Counted from the stretch's first letter, positions 1-6,817 are shown. The stretch: DNA of 10,307 bases from Candidatus Staskawiczbacteria bacterium (GCA_016866675.1 VGLO01000027.1:1-10307), one strand, 5' to 3'. Notes: a model not told the origin generated them from the sequence alone. Program-made: numbers and translations.

Positions 1-404
1 GGGCTGTCGTTTTTTGCAATATTATTTTTTAAGTATTCTTCTATCAAAACAGAATACTGCCAATCTAATTCATTTGCTCTCATAAAATAAAATGGCTCAC
101 CTGTTGATCCTGAAGTTGAGGTAAATACTAATGGTTTTTTTAAATTTCCTTCCCAAGATAACTTTTCAAGGGAATAGTTTCTCAAATAATCTTTTTTACT
201 TGTTAAGGGAACTTTTTTTAAATCATCCCAACTCACAACTTTTTCTGCATTTACTTTTCTTTTATTCAAAAAGCTACTATAAGCTGGGACACTAAAATAG
301 GCTTGATGAAAAAGCTCAAGAGATTTTTTTTCTTGAATACCAGACCAGAATTCCGAATCTTCCTCTTTTATTTGCTTAATTATTTCTGAAGAATCTTTAT
401 TCAT
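1..404 (-). CDS. PaaK/CapK-like AMP-forming ligase, N-terminal part (cut by window edge)
   Basis: The reading frame starts with ATG at 404 and stays open for 134 codons to the left edge, so the C-terminal two thirds or so are missing. Residues 94-104 read FTSTSGSTGEP, the Ser/Thr/Gly-rich phosphate-binding motif (A3) of the ANL adenylating superfamily. The N-terminal part, with an aromatic helix and 'VPAYSSFL', resembles phenylacetate-CoA ligase / CapK-like proteins often seen in polysaccharide or secondary-metabolite loci. Such enzymes activate a carboxylate as acyl-AMP; the substrate cannot be told here. The start lies 5 bp after the dehydrogenase stop, and an AGGA Shine-Dalgarno overlaps that stop codon, so the two are probably co-transcribed and translationally coupled. 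Family call is good, subfamily call is weaker. Confidence 0.75.
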   Translation of the reverse strand, partial: MNKDSSEIIKQIKEEDSEFWSGIQEKKSLELFHQAYFSVPAYSSFLNKRKVNAEKVVSWDDLKKVPLTSKKDYLRNYSLEKLSWEGNLKKPLVFTSTSGSTGEPFYFMRANELDWQYSVLIEEYLKNNIAKNDS

Positions 405-409
405 AAAAG

Positions 410-1459
410 TTATCCTATAAAATTTTTTTCTGTTATTTGGTCTGCAACCCTGTGCGGAGATTTATTAATTTTTTTTGCAATAGAAAAAACTTCATTTACA
501 GTGTTTTTTACTTTTTTTATTCTTTTTAAAACCCTATCTTTATTGTACCCCCCTTTTTCAAGTTCATCTACTACATTTATTAGACCCCCCGAATTTGCAA
601 TATAATCTGGAACATAGTAAATTTCGTGGCGAAACAGCCAGTCTCCAACCTCATCATCTGATAACTGGTTGTTTGCCCCGCCACAGATAATCTTTGCCTT
701 AATTTTTTCAACATTTTGAAGTGAAAATTCACCTCCCATTGCGCAAGGAGAATAAACGTCAACATCTAGAAAACTTATTTTATCATTATCAACAATGGCA
801 ACGCTTGGCGCTATTTTTTTTACATTTTCTAAAGCCAAGTTATCAATATCTGAAACAAAAATTTCTGCACCCTCATTTGATAACAATCTAGCAAGTTCAG
901 ATCCCACTTTTCCAACACCCTTAATTGCAACTTTAATTCCCTTTAGTGATTTTTTCTGAAAAACAAAATTAACTGCTTCCTGTATTGCGTAAAAGGAGCT
1001 CAAAGAAGCATATGGAGAAGGATCTCCGGCCAAATCCGGCTTTCCAATAAAATAATCAGAAACATCAAGCATTAAATTAATATCGTCTTGAGAAATTCCA
1101 ACATCCTCTCCTGTGCAAAAAGAACCCTTTAGAGACTCTACCTCTTTTGCGTAAGCCTTCAGCAAGACATCTGTTTTATCTTTCTTTGGGTCTCCAATTA
1201 TCACCCCTTTAGCACCACCGTAAGGCACACCAGCAATAGCGCATTTATATGTCATTGCTCTTGAAAGCCTTAAAACATCAATAATTGCCTCACTCTCTGA
1301 CTTATATGGAAACATTCTGGTCCCACCAACTGCAGGCGAACCTAAATTATCATTATGAATAGCTATAAAACCCTTTAATCCGGAATCTTTGTCGTTAAAT
1401 TTAATAACCTTTTTATGATTATCAAACTCTCTAAATATTATTAATTCTTTATTTTCCAT
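410..1459 (-). CDS. Glu/Leu/Phe/Val dehydrogenase family protein (leucine-dehydrogenase-like)
   Basis: A 349-aa protein, about the length of leucine/phenylalanine dehydrogenases (around 350-365) rather than glutamate dehydrogenase (about 420-450). These enzymes oxidatively deaminate an L-amino acid to the 2-oxo acid with NAD(P)+. The N-terminal catalytic domain has GGTRM (45-49), MTYKCAIAGVPYGGAKGVI with the two expected lysines K72 and K84, and GEDVG (117-121) with the catalytic aspartate D119. The Rossmann domain has GVGKVG (181-186); the acidic D204 at the end of the second strand (VSDID) favours NAD+ over NADP+. The C-terminal PDYIANSGGLI is the usual family signature. The start has no clear Shine-Dalgarno. 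A terminator-like hairpin separates it from the beta-flower gene, and the ligase follows after 5 bp. Exact substrate is not resolved. Confidence 0.9.
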   Translation of the reverse strand: MENKELIIFREFDNHKKVIKFNDKDSGLKGFIAIHNDNLGSPAVGGTRMFPYKSESEAIIDVLRLSRAMTYKCAIAGVPYGGAKGVIIGDPKKDKTDVLLKAYAKEVESLKGSFCTGEDVGISQDDINLMLDVSDYFIGKPDLAGDPSPYASLSSFYAIQEAVNFVFQKKSLKGIKVAIKGVGKVGSELARLLSNEGAEIFVSDIDNLALENVKKIAPSVAIVDNDKISFLDVDVYSPCAMGGEFSLQNVEKIKAKIICGGANNQLSDDEVGDWLFRHEIYYVPDYIANSGGLINVVDELEKGGYNKDRVLKRIKKVKNTVNEVFSIAKKINKSPHRVADQITEKNFIG

Positions 1460-1497
1460 ATTTTTATATAAGAAGATATTTGATTTTAATAAACAAC

Positions 1498-1516
1498 AAT
1501 CCGCCTAAAGCGGATT
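1498..1516 (-). terminator. Hairpin after the beta-flower gene
   Basis: AATCCGC and GCGGATT form a perfect 7-bp stem with a 5-nt loop, starting 10 bp past the stop of the beta-flower gene. On the minus strand it is followed by GTTGTTTATT, a moderate T-rich tract, so termination may be partial. Confidence 0.55.
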
Positions 1517-1526
1517 AATTTTAAAA

Positions 1527-1826
1527 TTATTTTCTTAAAAGTAGAATTAAAGCCGCTCCCCCGGCCTTTGCTTCTGAACCAGTCACCCTACCAACATAAG
1601 TGTCATAATAATAAACACTGCCGTCGTCAGCAACTTTGCCAACACAGTTTGAGCCAGAATAAATATCTCCGGTGTCATAATATTTTCCCAGAGTGCTTCC
1701 TGAAGCATTTTTGACTTCTCCTCCACCTAAGACTTGTCCAATTATTTTGTGAGATCCATCAAAAACATTACCATCTGGGTCAATTTCTCCCAATTTTGAG
1801 CCAGAAGAACTTATTATTTTTGGCAT
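1527..1826 (-). CDS. Small beta-flower-type repeat protein with hydrophobic tail
   Basis: A 99-aa protein built from repeated units of roughly 20 residues with the pattern G-x-(I/V)-x-x-(D/N)-G-x-(V/I)-(Y/F): SKLGEIDPDGNVFDGS, HKIIGQVLGGGEV, STLGKYYDTGDIYSGS, CVGKVADDGSVYYYD, and YVGRVTGSEAKAG. This pattern fits the small 4-fold beta-flower domain proteins. The tail (about 88-97, AGGAALILLLRK) is a short hydrophobic stretch ending in Arg-Lys, common in this type of protein and possibly a membrane contact. No signal peptide and no catalytic residues are seen, and the function is unknown. It starts 2 bp after the DsbB-like gene stop, so it belongs to the disulfide operon. Confidence 0.65.
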   Translation of the reverse strand: MPKIISSSGSKLGEIDPDGNVFDGSHKIIGQVLGGGEVKNASGSTLGKYYDTGDIYSGSNCVGKVADDGSVYYYDTYVGRVTGSEAKAGGAALILLLRK

Positions 1827-1828
1827 AT

Positions 1829-2368
1829 TTATTTACTGTTTTCTGATTTTGCAAAATAAAGCAAAACTAACGTTTGGGCAAAAGATGTAAATGACATTAG
1901 TGGCAAAGTAATATAACCAAACTTCATAACAAATAATTTAGTACATGATGCAGAATAACCAACTACAGAGCAAGCCAACCCCTCAATCAAACCAGTTTGC
2001 ATGAAGTAATGATAAATTGCCAACATTACCCCAATCGCAGACAAAGTCATTGCATATTTGATAACACCCTTATCTTTCTTAAATAGAGCAATAATAAGCA
2101 AAATCACCAATGGATACATAAATATTCTTTGGTACCAGCAAAGATCACAAGGATCATAGCCGGCAACTTCAGAATAAAAAAGACTTCCCAATGTGGCTGC
2201 CAAAACAGTTAAAAAGGCTAAAAACAAGCCATGTTTTGATATAAATTTACCAACACCCTTATCATCTTTTTTAATAAAAATAAAATAAGCAAAAGAGAGC
2301 ACAATAAATATTTGTGAAATAACAGTTAAAATAGAAAGCTTCAAATCTACAAATTCAATTAGATTCAT
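1829..2368 (-). CDS. dsbB: DsbB-like disulfide bond formation membrane protein
   Basis: The open frame extends to 2473, but the start at 2368 (MNLIEF, 179 aa) is preferred: it lies one base after the stop of the thioredoxin-like gene, whereas the longer version would overlap that gene by about 100 bp with a polar, atypical N-terminus. DsbB-type proteins reoxidise an extracytoplasmic thiol oxidase and pass electrons to quinone. The sequence shows CDLCWYQR (C74, C77), the classic DsbB first-loop motif, and a second pair C133 and C142 in the later loop. Hydrophobic segments lie near 10-32, 45-66, 84-97, 105-123 and 152-173, one more than the four of standard DsbB, with the extra one at the N-terminus. 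It pairs with the adjacent thioredoxin-like gene. Confidence 0.88.
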   Translation of the reverse strand: MNLIEFVDLKLSILTVISQIFIVLSFAYFIFIKKDDKGVGKFISKHGLFLAFLTVLAATLGSLFYSEVAGYDPCDLCWYQRIFMYPLVILLIIALFKKDKGVIKYAMTLSAIGVMLAIYHYFMQTGLIEGLACSVVGYSASCTKLFVMKFGYITLPLMSFTSFAQTLVLLYFAKSENSK

Positions 2369-2369
2369 A

Positions 2370-2747
2370 TTAATTTGGCAACTGACAATTTGTTTTTTCA
2401 GATAAAGCTTGAAGTGACATTTCGCCCCCCACTCTTGAACTGTCAACAAATTCCCATGTTGGATAACCTTCAATATTTGCGTCTTTGCAAACTTTCAACT
2501 GTCCCTTGCCATCTGGAGTTGAACACTCAATATATGGCAAAAGTCTTTTTGCACTTCCGAATTCTGCTTTTTGGTTTTGACAGTGTGAACACCAAAAGGC
2601 TCCATAAAACTTCGCTCCACTGTCTTTTATGCATTGAGCAAAGGAGTCTAATTTACTTGGTTGATAATTCTGCCACAACCAAATACCAACTATACCAGCA
2701 ACAACAACTACAATTAATAATATTATTCCAATTTTTACTTTATCCAT
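2370..2747 (-). CDS. Membrane-anchored thioredoxin-fold thiol oxidoreductase (VKOR-partner-like)
   Basis: A 125-aa protein with an N-terminal signal anchor (about 6-25) and a thioredoxin-like domain facing outside. FYGAFWCSHC gives the active site C53-S-H-C56, and EGYPTW carries the cis-proline P96. Further cysteines C39, C75, C87 and C121 match the pattern of the thioredoxin domain fused to VKOR in cyanobacteria and plants (LTO1 type), where extra cysteines form a structural or relay disulfide. The likely role is to oxidise cysteines of exported proteins, with the neighbouring DsbB-like protein as electron acceptor; this is inference from motif and the 1-bp spacing. A TATAAT-like box lies at 2760-2765 on this strand, but no convincing -35 accompanies it. 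Confidence 0.87.
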   Translation of the reverse strand: MDKVKIGIILLIVVVVAGIVGIWLWQNYQPSKLDSFAQCIKDSGAKFYGAFWCSHCQNQKAEFGSAKRLLPYIECSTPDGKGQLKVCKDANIEGYPTWEFVDSSRVGGEMSLQALSEKTNCQLPN

Positions 2748-2780
2748 ACTTTATTGATTATTATAATACTAGCAGAGAGA

Positions 2781-2840
2781 GGTATATAAGCACTGTAATA
2801 TTAATATACCACCCAAGCCACGCATTATATAAATTTATAT
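2781..2840. repeat. Inverted repeats in the gap before the disulfide pair
   Basis: The 103-bp gap between the nuclease gene and the thioredoxin-like gene holds GGTATAT (2781-2787) facing ATATACC (2804-2810), and a perfect 14-bp AT palindrome at 2827-2840. Neither is followed by a T tract typical of terminators. They could be operator sites, or simply AT-rich chance palindromes. Confidence 0.3.
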
Positions 2841-2850
2841 TAATAAATTT

Positions 2851-3630
2851 CTATATGAGACTGCTTTGATTTTTTAATGATTCACCCAGAATAAGTCTTC
2901 TATATGCGCAGTGCTGACATTTTTGACTTGAATCTGGCGCATCGTCTGAATCAAGGCATTTTTTAATTGCAGTAATAGTTTTTTCAACCCAATCTGGTTT
3001 CCCAACATATGGCAATATAGTTGTTTTAAATTCTAATTTATCGTTAAATGTTTTACCGTCATTTTTTAATCCATTAGCGTAAACAAAATAACCCGTACTA
3101 GATACTTCAAAGCCAAGTTGTCTAAAAATCCATTGATAAACTTCCATTTGTCTCTTATATCCCTCTTTGTACTCACCATCTAAAGAAACTTCCCCATTAG
3201 TACTTGTTGATTTGTAATCAACAATGTAAAGCTCATCTGACTTAGTACTTTTCCAAATATCGTCAATTATCCCACAAATATTTAAATTTGTTTTTTTATG
3301 CAAAAAAGAAGCACCAACTTTTCTATTTACATCATCTCTCCATATATATAAGTCAGGGTGCCAGAAAGGGATGGCATCCAAACCATATTTTGCCATTAAT
3401 GTGTGAGGTTTTTTTTGCTCTCGAAATTGATCAAACTCATTTTTTAAAAGCGCATCAACCGCACTATTCAAAGACCATCCAGGCATATCTGGCCGAGAAA
3501 TACCCAGTCTTCTATCTAAATAAAAACAATGTGGACATTCCAAAAACATATCAATTTTTGACCTTGAGACATTGAATGGAACAGGAGAATCTGGGTTATA
3601 TAAATTTGACCTTCTTTTTTGTAATGCCAT
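2851..3630 (-). CDS. PD-(D/E)XK superfamily nuclease with Cas4/AddB-like cysteines
   Basis: A 259-aa protein of the RecB/Cas4-like nuclease type. The metal-binding core is visible as GIIDDIW (acidic D123/D124) followed by LYIVDYKST, the D138-x-K140 pair, and then Q161 with Y165 in RQMEVYQW, the motif that follows the core in RecB-family nucleases. Cysteines flank the core: C32-x-x-C35 in FLECPHCFYLDRR and C238-x-x-C241 in KCQHCAYRR, close to the layout that holds a 4Fe-4S cluster in Cas4 and AddB. The protein is a stand-alone nuclease with no helicase domain. No CRISPR array or cas genes are in view, so a cas4 label is not justified. Its ATG follows the dcd stop with no gap, implying coupled expression. 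Confidence 0.78.
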   Translation of the reverse strand: MALQKRRSNLYNPDSPVPFNVSRSKIDMFLECPHCFYLDRRLGISRPDMPGWSLNSAVDALLKNEFDQFREQKKPHTLMAKYGLDAIPFWHPDLYIWRDDVNRKVGASFLHKKTNLNICGIIDDIWKSTKSDELYIVDYKSTSTNGEVSLDGEYKEGYKRQMEVYQWIFRQLGFEVSSTGYFVYANGLKNDGKTFNDKLEFKTTILPYVGKPDWVEKTITAIKKCLDSDDAPDSSQKCQHCAYRRLILGESLKNQSSLI

Positions 3631-4221
3631 TTACTTAAAATTTATCCAGCTATTATTTTTTAAAAAATTCTTGTAGTACTGACTGGCAATTGGTTTTACG
3701 CTTCCAAAGTATTTGCTATTTAAAGCATCTTTACCATAAGGCACCTCTGCCTCCCCAGATAACTTAACAAAAGCTACTTGGGCAATTGGCATTTTATAGT
3801 ACAACTTTATTGGCAAATTTGCCAAGTTGTGAAGCTCTAAAGTAATTTTTAGGGTATTCCCTGGGTCAACATAACCTGCCGTTGCATGAACAATCAAACC
3901 AATTCTTCCCAAAGACGACTTTCCGTTTAACTGTACTACCATATCATTGGGCACGCCAACTGTTTCATAAGTCATTCCCAAGGCAAATTCTCCGGGATGT
4001 AAAATAAATTGCCTATTTTCATCTATACTTAGGGCTTCCATCATTTCATCAATTGGGTCTTTTGGGTCAATGCAAACATTGTTTGTGTTTTTAAAAACCA
4101 AAAAATCAGCTCCAAGATGAACATCAACCGAAGCAGGTTGAATTGAATCAGGAAACAAAGGGTCAATTTTTATATTGCCTTCTTTTAGCCCTTTTTTAAT
4201 GTCTTTATCAGAAAGTATCAT
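3631..4221 (-). CDS. dcd: dCTP deaminase, probably the bifunctional dUMP-forming type
   Basis: A 196-aa protein of the trimeric dUTPase/Dcd fold that deaminates dCTP for dTMP synthesis. Key parts are SIQPASVDVHLG (26-37), GKSSLGRIGLIVHATAGYVDPG (100-121) and ITLELHN, with the catalytic glutamate E129. The C-terminus has YGKDALNSKYFGSVKP, equivalent to the nucleotide-covering arm. HATAG instead of the HVTAH of E. coli Dcd, and K101 in GKSS, match the bifunctional enzymes of Mycobacterium and Methanocaldococcus, which release dUMP directly (EC 3.5.4.30). Bifunctionality is inferred from these motifs. The gene sits 2 bp after the cupin stop, and the nuclease gene follows with no gap. Confidence 0.93.
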   Translation of the reverse strand: MILSDKDIKKGLKEGNIKIDPLFPDSIQPASVDVHLGADFLVFKNTNNVCIDPKDPIDEMMEALSIDENRQFILHPGEFALGMTYETVGVPNDMVVQLNGKSSLGRIGLIVHATAGYVDPGNTLKITLELHNLANLPIKLYYKMPIAQVAFVKLSGEAEVPYGKDALNSKYFGSVKPIASQYYKNFLKNNSWINFK

Positions 4222-4223
4222 AT

Positions 4224-4619
4224 TTATTCTGTTATTTTGCCATCAAACTTATCATCTGCATCAACCATTGCCTCCTCTTTTGTTTTGTGAACTGTGCCAT
4301 CTCTATGCTCTGGAGTAGAATATATTGTATAAAGCTTCATTTCTCCCTCGTCTGAATTAACAACATTGTGTTTTGCACCAGCTGGCACCACAATTGCAAA
4401 GTCATCTTCGACTTCATAAACAATGTCATTTAAAATAGCTTTTCCTTTGCCTTTTTCTATTCTTAAAAACTGATCAACTTCGTGTATTTCCTCACCAATA
4501 TCTTCATTTGGTTTTAAACTCATTAAAACTAATTGGCTTTTTTGGGCGGTGTAAATGACTTTTCTAAAATTATCGTTTTCTAAAGTTTCTTTTTCTATGT
4601 TTGAGATATAGCCTTTCAT
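4224..4619 (-). CDS. Cupin-domain protein
   Basis: A 131-aa single-domain cupin. Motif 1 runs GEEIHEVDQFLRIEKGKG (42-59), with E44, H46 and Q50 in the positions usually held by metal ligands; motif 2 is VPAGAKHNVVNS (78-89) with H84. Close relatives are conserved small cupins ending in TPEHRDGTVHKTKEEA, as seen here (102-117). Substrate and metal are unknown. It is first in the cluster with dcd and the nuclease, 2 bp before dcd, and has its own promoter just upstream. No Shine-Dalgarno is evident, and the predicted leader is only about 16 nt. Confidence 0.85.
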   Translation of the reverse strand: MKGYISNIEKETLENDNFRKVIYTAQKSQLVLMSLKPNEDIGEEIHEVDQFLRIEKGKGKAILNDIVYEVEDDFAIVVPAGAKHNVVNSDEGEMKLYTIYSTPEHRDGTVHKTKEEAMVDADDKFDGKITE

Positions 4620-4641
4620 ATTTTTTTTACTTAATGAGGTT

Positions 4642-4670
4642 ATTATAAGTTAAAAAGCCAAAGAAGTAAA
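4642..4670 (-). promoter_or_regulatory. Promoter of the cupin-dcd-nuclease operon
   Basis: On the minus strand, TTTACT (4670-4665, 4 of 6 to consensus) and a perfect TATAAT (4647-4642) are 17 bp apart. The expected transcript start near 4635 gives a very short leader to the ATG at 4619. Confidence 0.75.
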
Positions 4671-4686
4671 TAATTTACATAAAAAT

Positions 4687-4709
4687 AAAAAGGGCTTATA
4701 TTTGAGCCC
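4687..4709 (-). terminator. Intrinsic terminator of the GNAT gene
   Basis: GGGCT (4692-4696) pairs with AGCCC (4705-4709); reading on the minus strand, the stem is followed by TTTTT-A-TTTTT. It lies 8 bp past the GNAT stop codon and separates it from the next promoter. Confidence 0.75.
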
Positions 4710-4716
4710 CGTTTTT

Positions 4717-5229
4717 TCAGTATCTGACAAACATTTCTACTTCAATGTCCTCATTCCTATAAGGACTTTTAACAATATTTTCAATTTTAGCTCCCAGAGT
4801 TTTTTCATAAAGCACTTGAGCTCTGACATTGTCTTTTCCTGTCGTAATTTTTACTGTTTTTATCTTACGGTCACTTTCTTCAATGTCTTTTTTAATATTC
4901 TGAAAAGATGACTTAATAAGAATAGACCCAACTCCCTTTCCTCTAAAGCTCTCCTTAACTGCTATTTGTTCTAATTCTAAATAAGCTTCAGGCCTAAAAC
5001 CTCCGTGTTCTACCCAAAGAATATATCCTGCAACAATACCATTATATTTTGCAATATAGTATTGCATTCTTGGACGAGCGGCAAGATTTGCACAAAGCCA
5101 CCTTGTAGCATTAATCTTATTTTTCATTCCAGAAAAACTTTCTTGAGCTATTGCAACAACGGCTTCAAAGTCTCCTGTCTTATGACCTTTCCAAAAACTT
5201 TCTACATAAATTGATGCATCATTTTTCAT
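4717..5229 (-). CDS. GNAT-family N-acetyltransferase
   Basis: The frame opens with a TTG at 5247, but AAGGAG lies exactly 6 nt before the ATG at 5229, which decides the start (MKNDASIYVE, 170 aa). Motif A of the GNAT fold is LEQIAVKESFRGKGVGSILI (85-104), with the acetyl-CoA pyrophosphate-binding loop R96-G-K-G-V-G101. Motif B-like NVRAQVLYEKTLGAKIE (134-150) follows, where Y141 could be the general acid. The protein transfers an acetyl group from acetyl-CoA to an amine; the substrate is unknown, and relatives act on protein N-termini or small amines. It is monocistronic, with terminators on both sides and its own promoter. This is the only gene in the left half with a strong Shine-Dalgarno. 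Confidence 0.9.
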   Translation of the reverse strand: MKNDASIYVESFWKGHKTGDFEAVVAIAQESFSGMKNKINATRWLCANLAARPRMQYYIAKYNGIVAGYILWVEHGGFRPEAYLELEQIAVKESFRGKGVGSILIKSSFQNIKKDIEESDRKIKTVKITTGKDNVRAQVLYEKTLGAKIENIVKSPYRNEDIEVEMFVRY

Positions 5230-5266
5230 GACCATCTCCTTTGACAAAGATCAAAAACTCCAAGTC

Positions 5267-5294
5267 AATATAACAAATTAAATAAAAATTGCAA
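5267..5294 (-). promoter_or_regulatory. Likely promoter of the GNAT gene
   Basis: TTGCAA (5294-5289) and TATATT (5272-5267) are separated by 16 bp on the minus strand. The predicted start near 5260 gives a leader of about 30 nt carrying the AAGGAG site. The -35 box sits at the edge of the preceding terminator hairpin. Confidence 0.5.
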
Positions 5295-5329
5295 ACAAAA
5301 AGCCCTAAAAAAGGGCTTTTTGTTTTTTT
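5293..5329 (-). terminator. Strong hairpin terminator, probably active both ways
   Basis: A perfect 14-bp stem (5293-5306 with 5312-5325) contains GCCC/GGGC flanked by A and T tracts, with a five-A loop. It begins 7 bp beyond the stop of the small cysteine-rich gene and isolates it from the GNAT gene. The plus strand also has a T run after it. Confidence 0.85.
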
Positions 5330-5331
5330 AC

Positions 5332-5547
5332 TTAGCAACAGCAACAGCTTCCAGAAGAAGCACATTTGCACATACCTAATTTATCAACAAGTAAAGATAA
5401 TCCAAGCAATATTACAATTACAGGCCACATTACGCTCACTATGTCCCAGCCTATTATTCCCCAGTATCCCATAGAAAAGGTTACTCCAAACAATACCACC
5501 AAAAAGGGTATAAAATTATGGTGAGAGCATTTACAAATTTCTTGCAT
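5332..5547 (-). CDS. Small two-helix membrane protein with cysteine-rich ends
   Basis: A 71-aa protein with two membrane helices (about 12-33 and 36-55). The second, VMWPVIVILLGLSLLVDKLG, matches the LiaI/LiaF-type transmembrane pattern (WP-x-x-x-(I/L)-x-x-G). Both ends are unusual: C5-K-C7-S-H9-H10 at the N-terminus and C60-K-C62 plus four consecutive cysteines C68-C71 at the C-terminus. With an even number of helices both ends lie on the same side of the membrane, so they could bind a metal ion together or undergo thiol chemistry; this is inference. It lies 45 bp after the DUF1761 gene and may share its transcript. No Shine-Dalgarno is visible. Confidence 0.75.
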   Translation of the reverse strand: MQEICKCSHHNFIPFLVVLFGVTFSMGYWGIIGWDIVSVMWPVIVILLGLSLLVDKLGMCKCASSGSCCCC

Positions 5548-5592
5548 ATTATATATAAAATTTAATTAATTATTTTTAGACCTTTTATTTAA

Positions 5593-6003
5593 CTACATCC
5601 ACATGACAACAATAATTGCCATTATAAAAATTAATACAAATTGATAAACTACATTAAAACAATAAAGACTCCATGACCTGTTTTCCCATAATACAGACCC
5701 CATTGAAATTGTAGCCACAAATCCCAACCAAACCCAGAAAGCAAGTGTAAACGCTCCACCAAATCCACTAAGTCCTAATAATCCAGCCAACATGGCAACA
5801 ACATAGGCCATTACAAGGTTTGAAATAAACCCTAAGGCCATGGCTGTCATTGGCTTCATTTTCATTGAAGACATATTTTCTTTTGTATAACCCATTAGAG
5901 TCATCCATTTTTTTCCAAAAACTGGCCCGTACCACGCCCAGCCAAAAAGAAATGATACAACAGTTGCCACAACAACCGCTAAATAATTTACCTCATATAA
6001 CAT
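5593..6003 (-). CDS. DUF1761 family membrane protein
   Basis: The frame opens at a TTG (6015), but the ATG at 6003 has GGA 7 nt upstream and gives the usual family N-terminus, MLYEVNYLAVVVATVVSFLF (136 aa). The family signature is WAWYGPVFGKKWMTLMG (22-38): a conserved W-Y-G-P-x-F-G-K-x-W after the first helix. Four hydrophobic segments are seen near 5-24, 52-75, 84-103 and 114-135. The function of DUF1761 proteins is not established. The gene is downstream of an extended -10 promoter and upstream of the small cysteine-rich membrane protein. Confidence 0.85.
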   Translation of the reverse strand: MLYEVNYLAVVVATVVSFLFGWAWYGPVFGKKWMTLMGYTKENMSSMKMKPMTAMALGFISNLVMAYVVAMLAGLLGLSGFGGAFTLAFWVWLGFVATISMGSVLWENRSWSLYCFNVVYQFVLIFIMAIIVVMWM

Positions 6004-6062
6004 AAATTTTTCCAACTTAAACTATTTTACTAGTTAAAATTGGCAATTAATAATATTTTTTA

Positions 6063-6071
6063 ATTATAACA
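6063..6071 (-). promoter_or_regulatory. Extended -10 promoter for the DUF1761 gene
   Basis: On the minus strand TG-T-TATAAT (6071-6063) is a perfect extended -10 element with no convincing -35. It lies between the HNH-fold gene stop (6083) and the DUF1761 start. The leader contains a near-palindrome centred on ACTAGT (about 6024-6040), a possible operator. Confidence 0.5.
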
Positions 6072-6082
6072 CAAAACAATTA

Positions 6083-6715
6083 CTATTTGTTGTCTGCCCA
6101 GTTTTTATACTTTGCCTTTAACTCCTTTATTTTTGTCTCACTTAAATTATAGTAAATTAAAGTCCAATCATCTGCAATTCTTTCTTGGGCCACACTCAAA
6201 GCTATGTTTCCTTTGCAAACTTCCTCGCGTAAATAGTTTCCTGTAATATTTTTTTCGTAAAATCCGGGAAAGGGCTCTGCTGACTTAGGCCATAAATTTG
6301 AAATATCATTACTTCCCCCAAGAGCCAAAGGTATTAAATGGTCTATCTCGTAACTTCCAAATTCAACGGGATACTCAATTCCATATTCTTTAAATATTTT
6401 TTCTTTTAAATCTGTTGAAACATTCCTTACAGTTGAAGAATATCCAGAAACACATATTCTTTCTTTAATTGCATCCTCAAATACATCTCCGGGAGTACAA
6501 TCTTTGTCTGGCAAGGGACCCTCTGACTGACAATTTGCCTCTTGTGTCCTACTTCTCAAATAAACAATGCCATTTTCTCCATCCAAAAGAGCTGATAATA
6601 ATCTCTCTTTTGTAATTTCTTTTTTGTTATTTTCTATGTAAATTGGATACAAAACCATTAAAACCCCTATCAAAAAAACAAAAGATACAATATTTTTTAA
6701 AATTCTCTGGCTCAT
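6083..6715 (-). CDS. Secreted or membrane-anchored HNH-fold protein
   Basis: A 210-aa protein with an N-terminal signal anchor (about 8-27). The mature part contains CTPGDVF (73-79), ERICVSGYSSTVRNVS (85-100), an HNH-type core YEIDHLIPLALGGSNDISNLWP (122-143) with D125-H126 as the likely metal/catalytic pair, and a tail VCKGNIALSVAQERIADDWT (166-185). This block order matches a family of exported HNH proteins frequent in Actinobacteria and other bacteria whose members share the ...DHL-x-x-L-x-LGG...NLWP and final ...DWT motifs. C73, C88 and C167 could form extracytoplasmic disulfides, made by the Dsb-like pair encoded nearby. Nuclease activity is a family-based inference; the protein could serve nutrient DNA breakdown or act on competitors. 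It is divergent from the tRNA unit. Confidence 0.82.
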   Translation of the reverse strand: MSQRILKNIVSFVFLIGVLMVLYPIYIENNKKEITKERLLSALLDGENGIVYLRSRTQEANCQSEGPLPDKDCTPGDVFEDAIKERICVSGYSSTVRNVSTDLKEKIFKEYGIEYPVEFGSYEIDHLIPLALGGSNDISNLWPKSAEPFPGFYEKNITGNYLREEVCKGNIALSVAQERIADDWTLIYYNLSETKIKELKAKYKNWADNK

Positions 6716-6817
6716 TTTAACTAAAGTTTAAAAAAGATGAATTAATTAAAATTTAAATAACTAAATATCAACATAAGAGTTAAAAATTTAGTTTTAACAA
6801 TTTAATACTACTACAAC

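Noticed and set aside
2369..2473. Longer N-terminus for the DsbB-like protein
   Set aside because: It would overlap the upstream gene by about 100 bp, and the added residues are polar and unlike the family; the ATG at 2368 is one base from the upstream stop.
2375..2869. Plus-strand 164-aa open frame
   Set aside because: It lies opposite the thioredoxin-like gene, has no protein-family features and an unnatural composition; it is a shadow.
2851..3630. Cas4 of a CRISPR system
   Set aside because: There are no cas genes, no repeat array and the general RecB-like features suffice to explain it.
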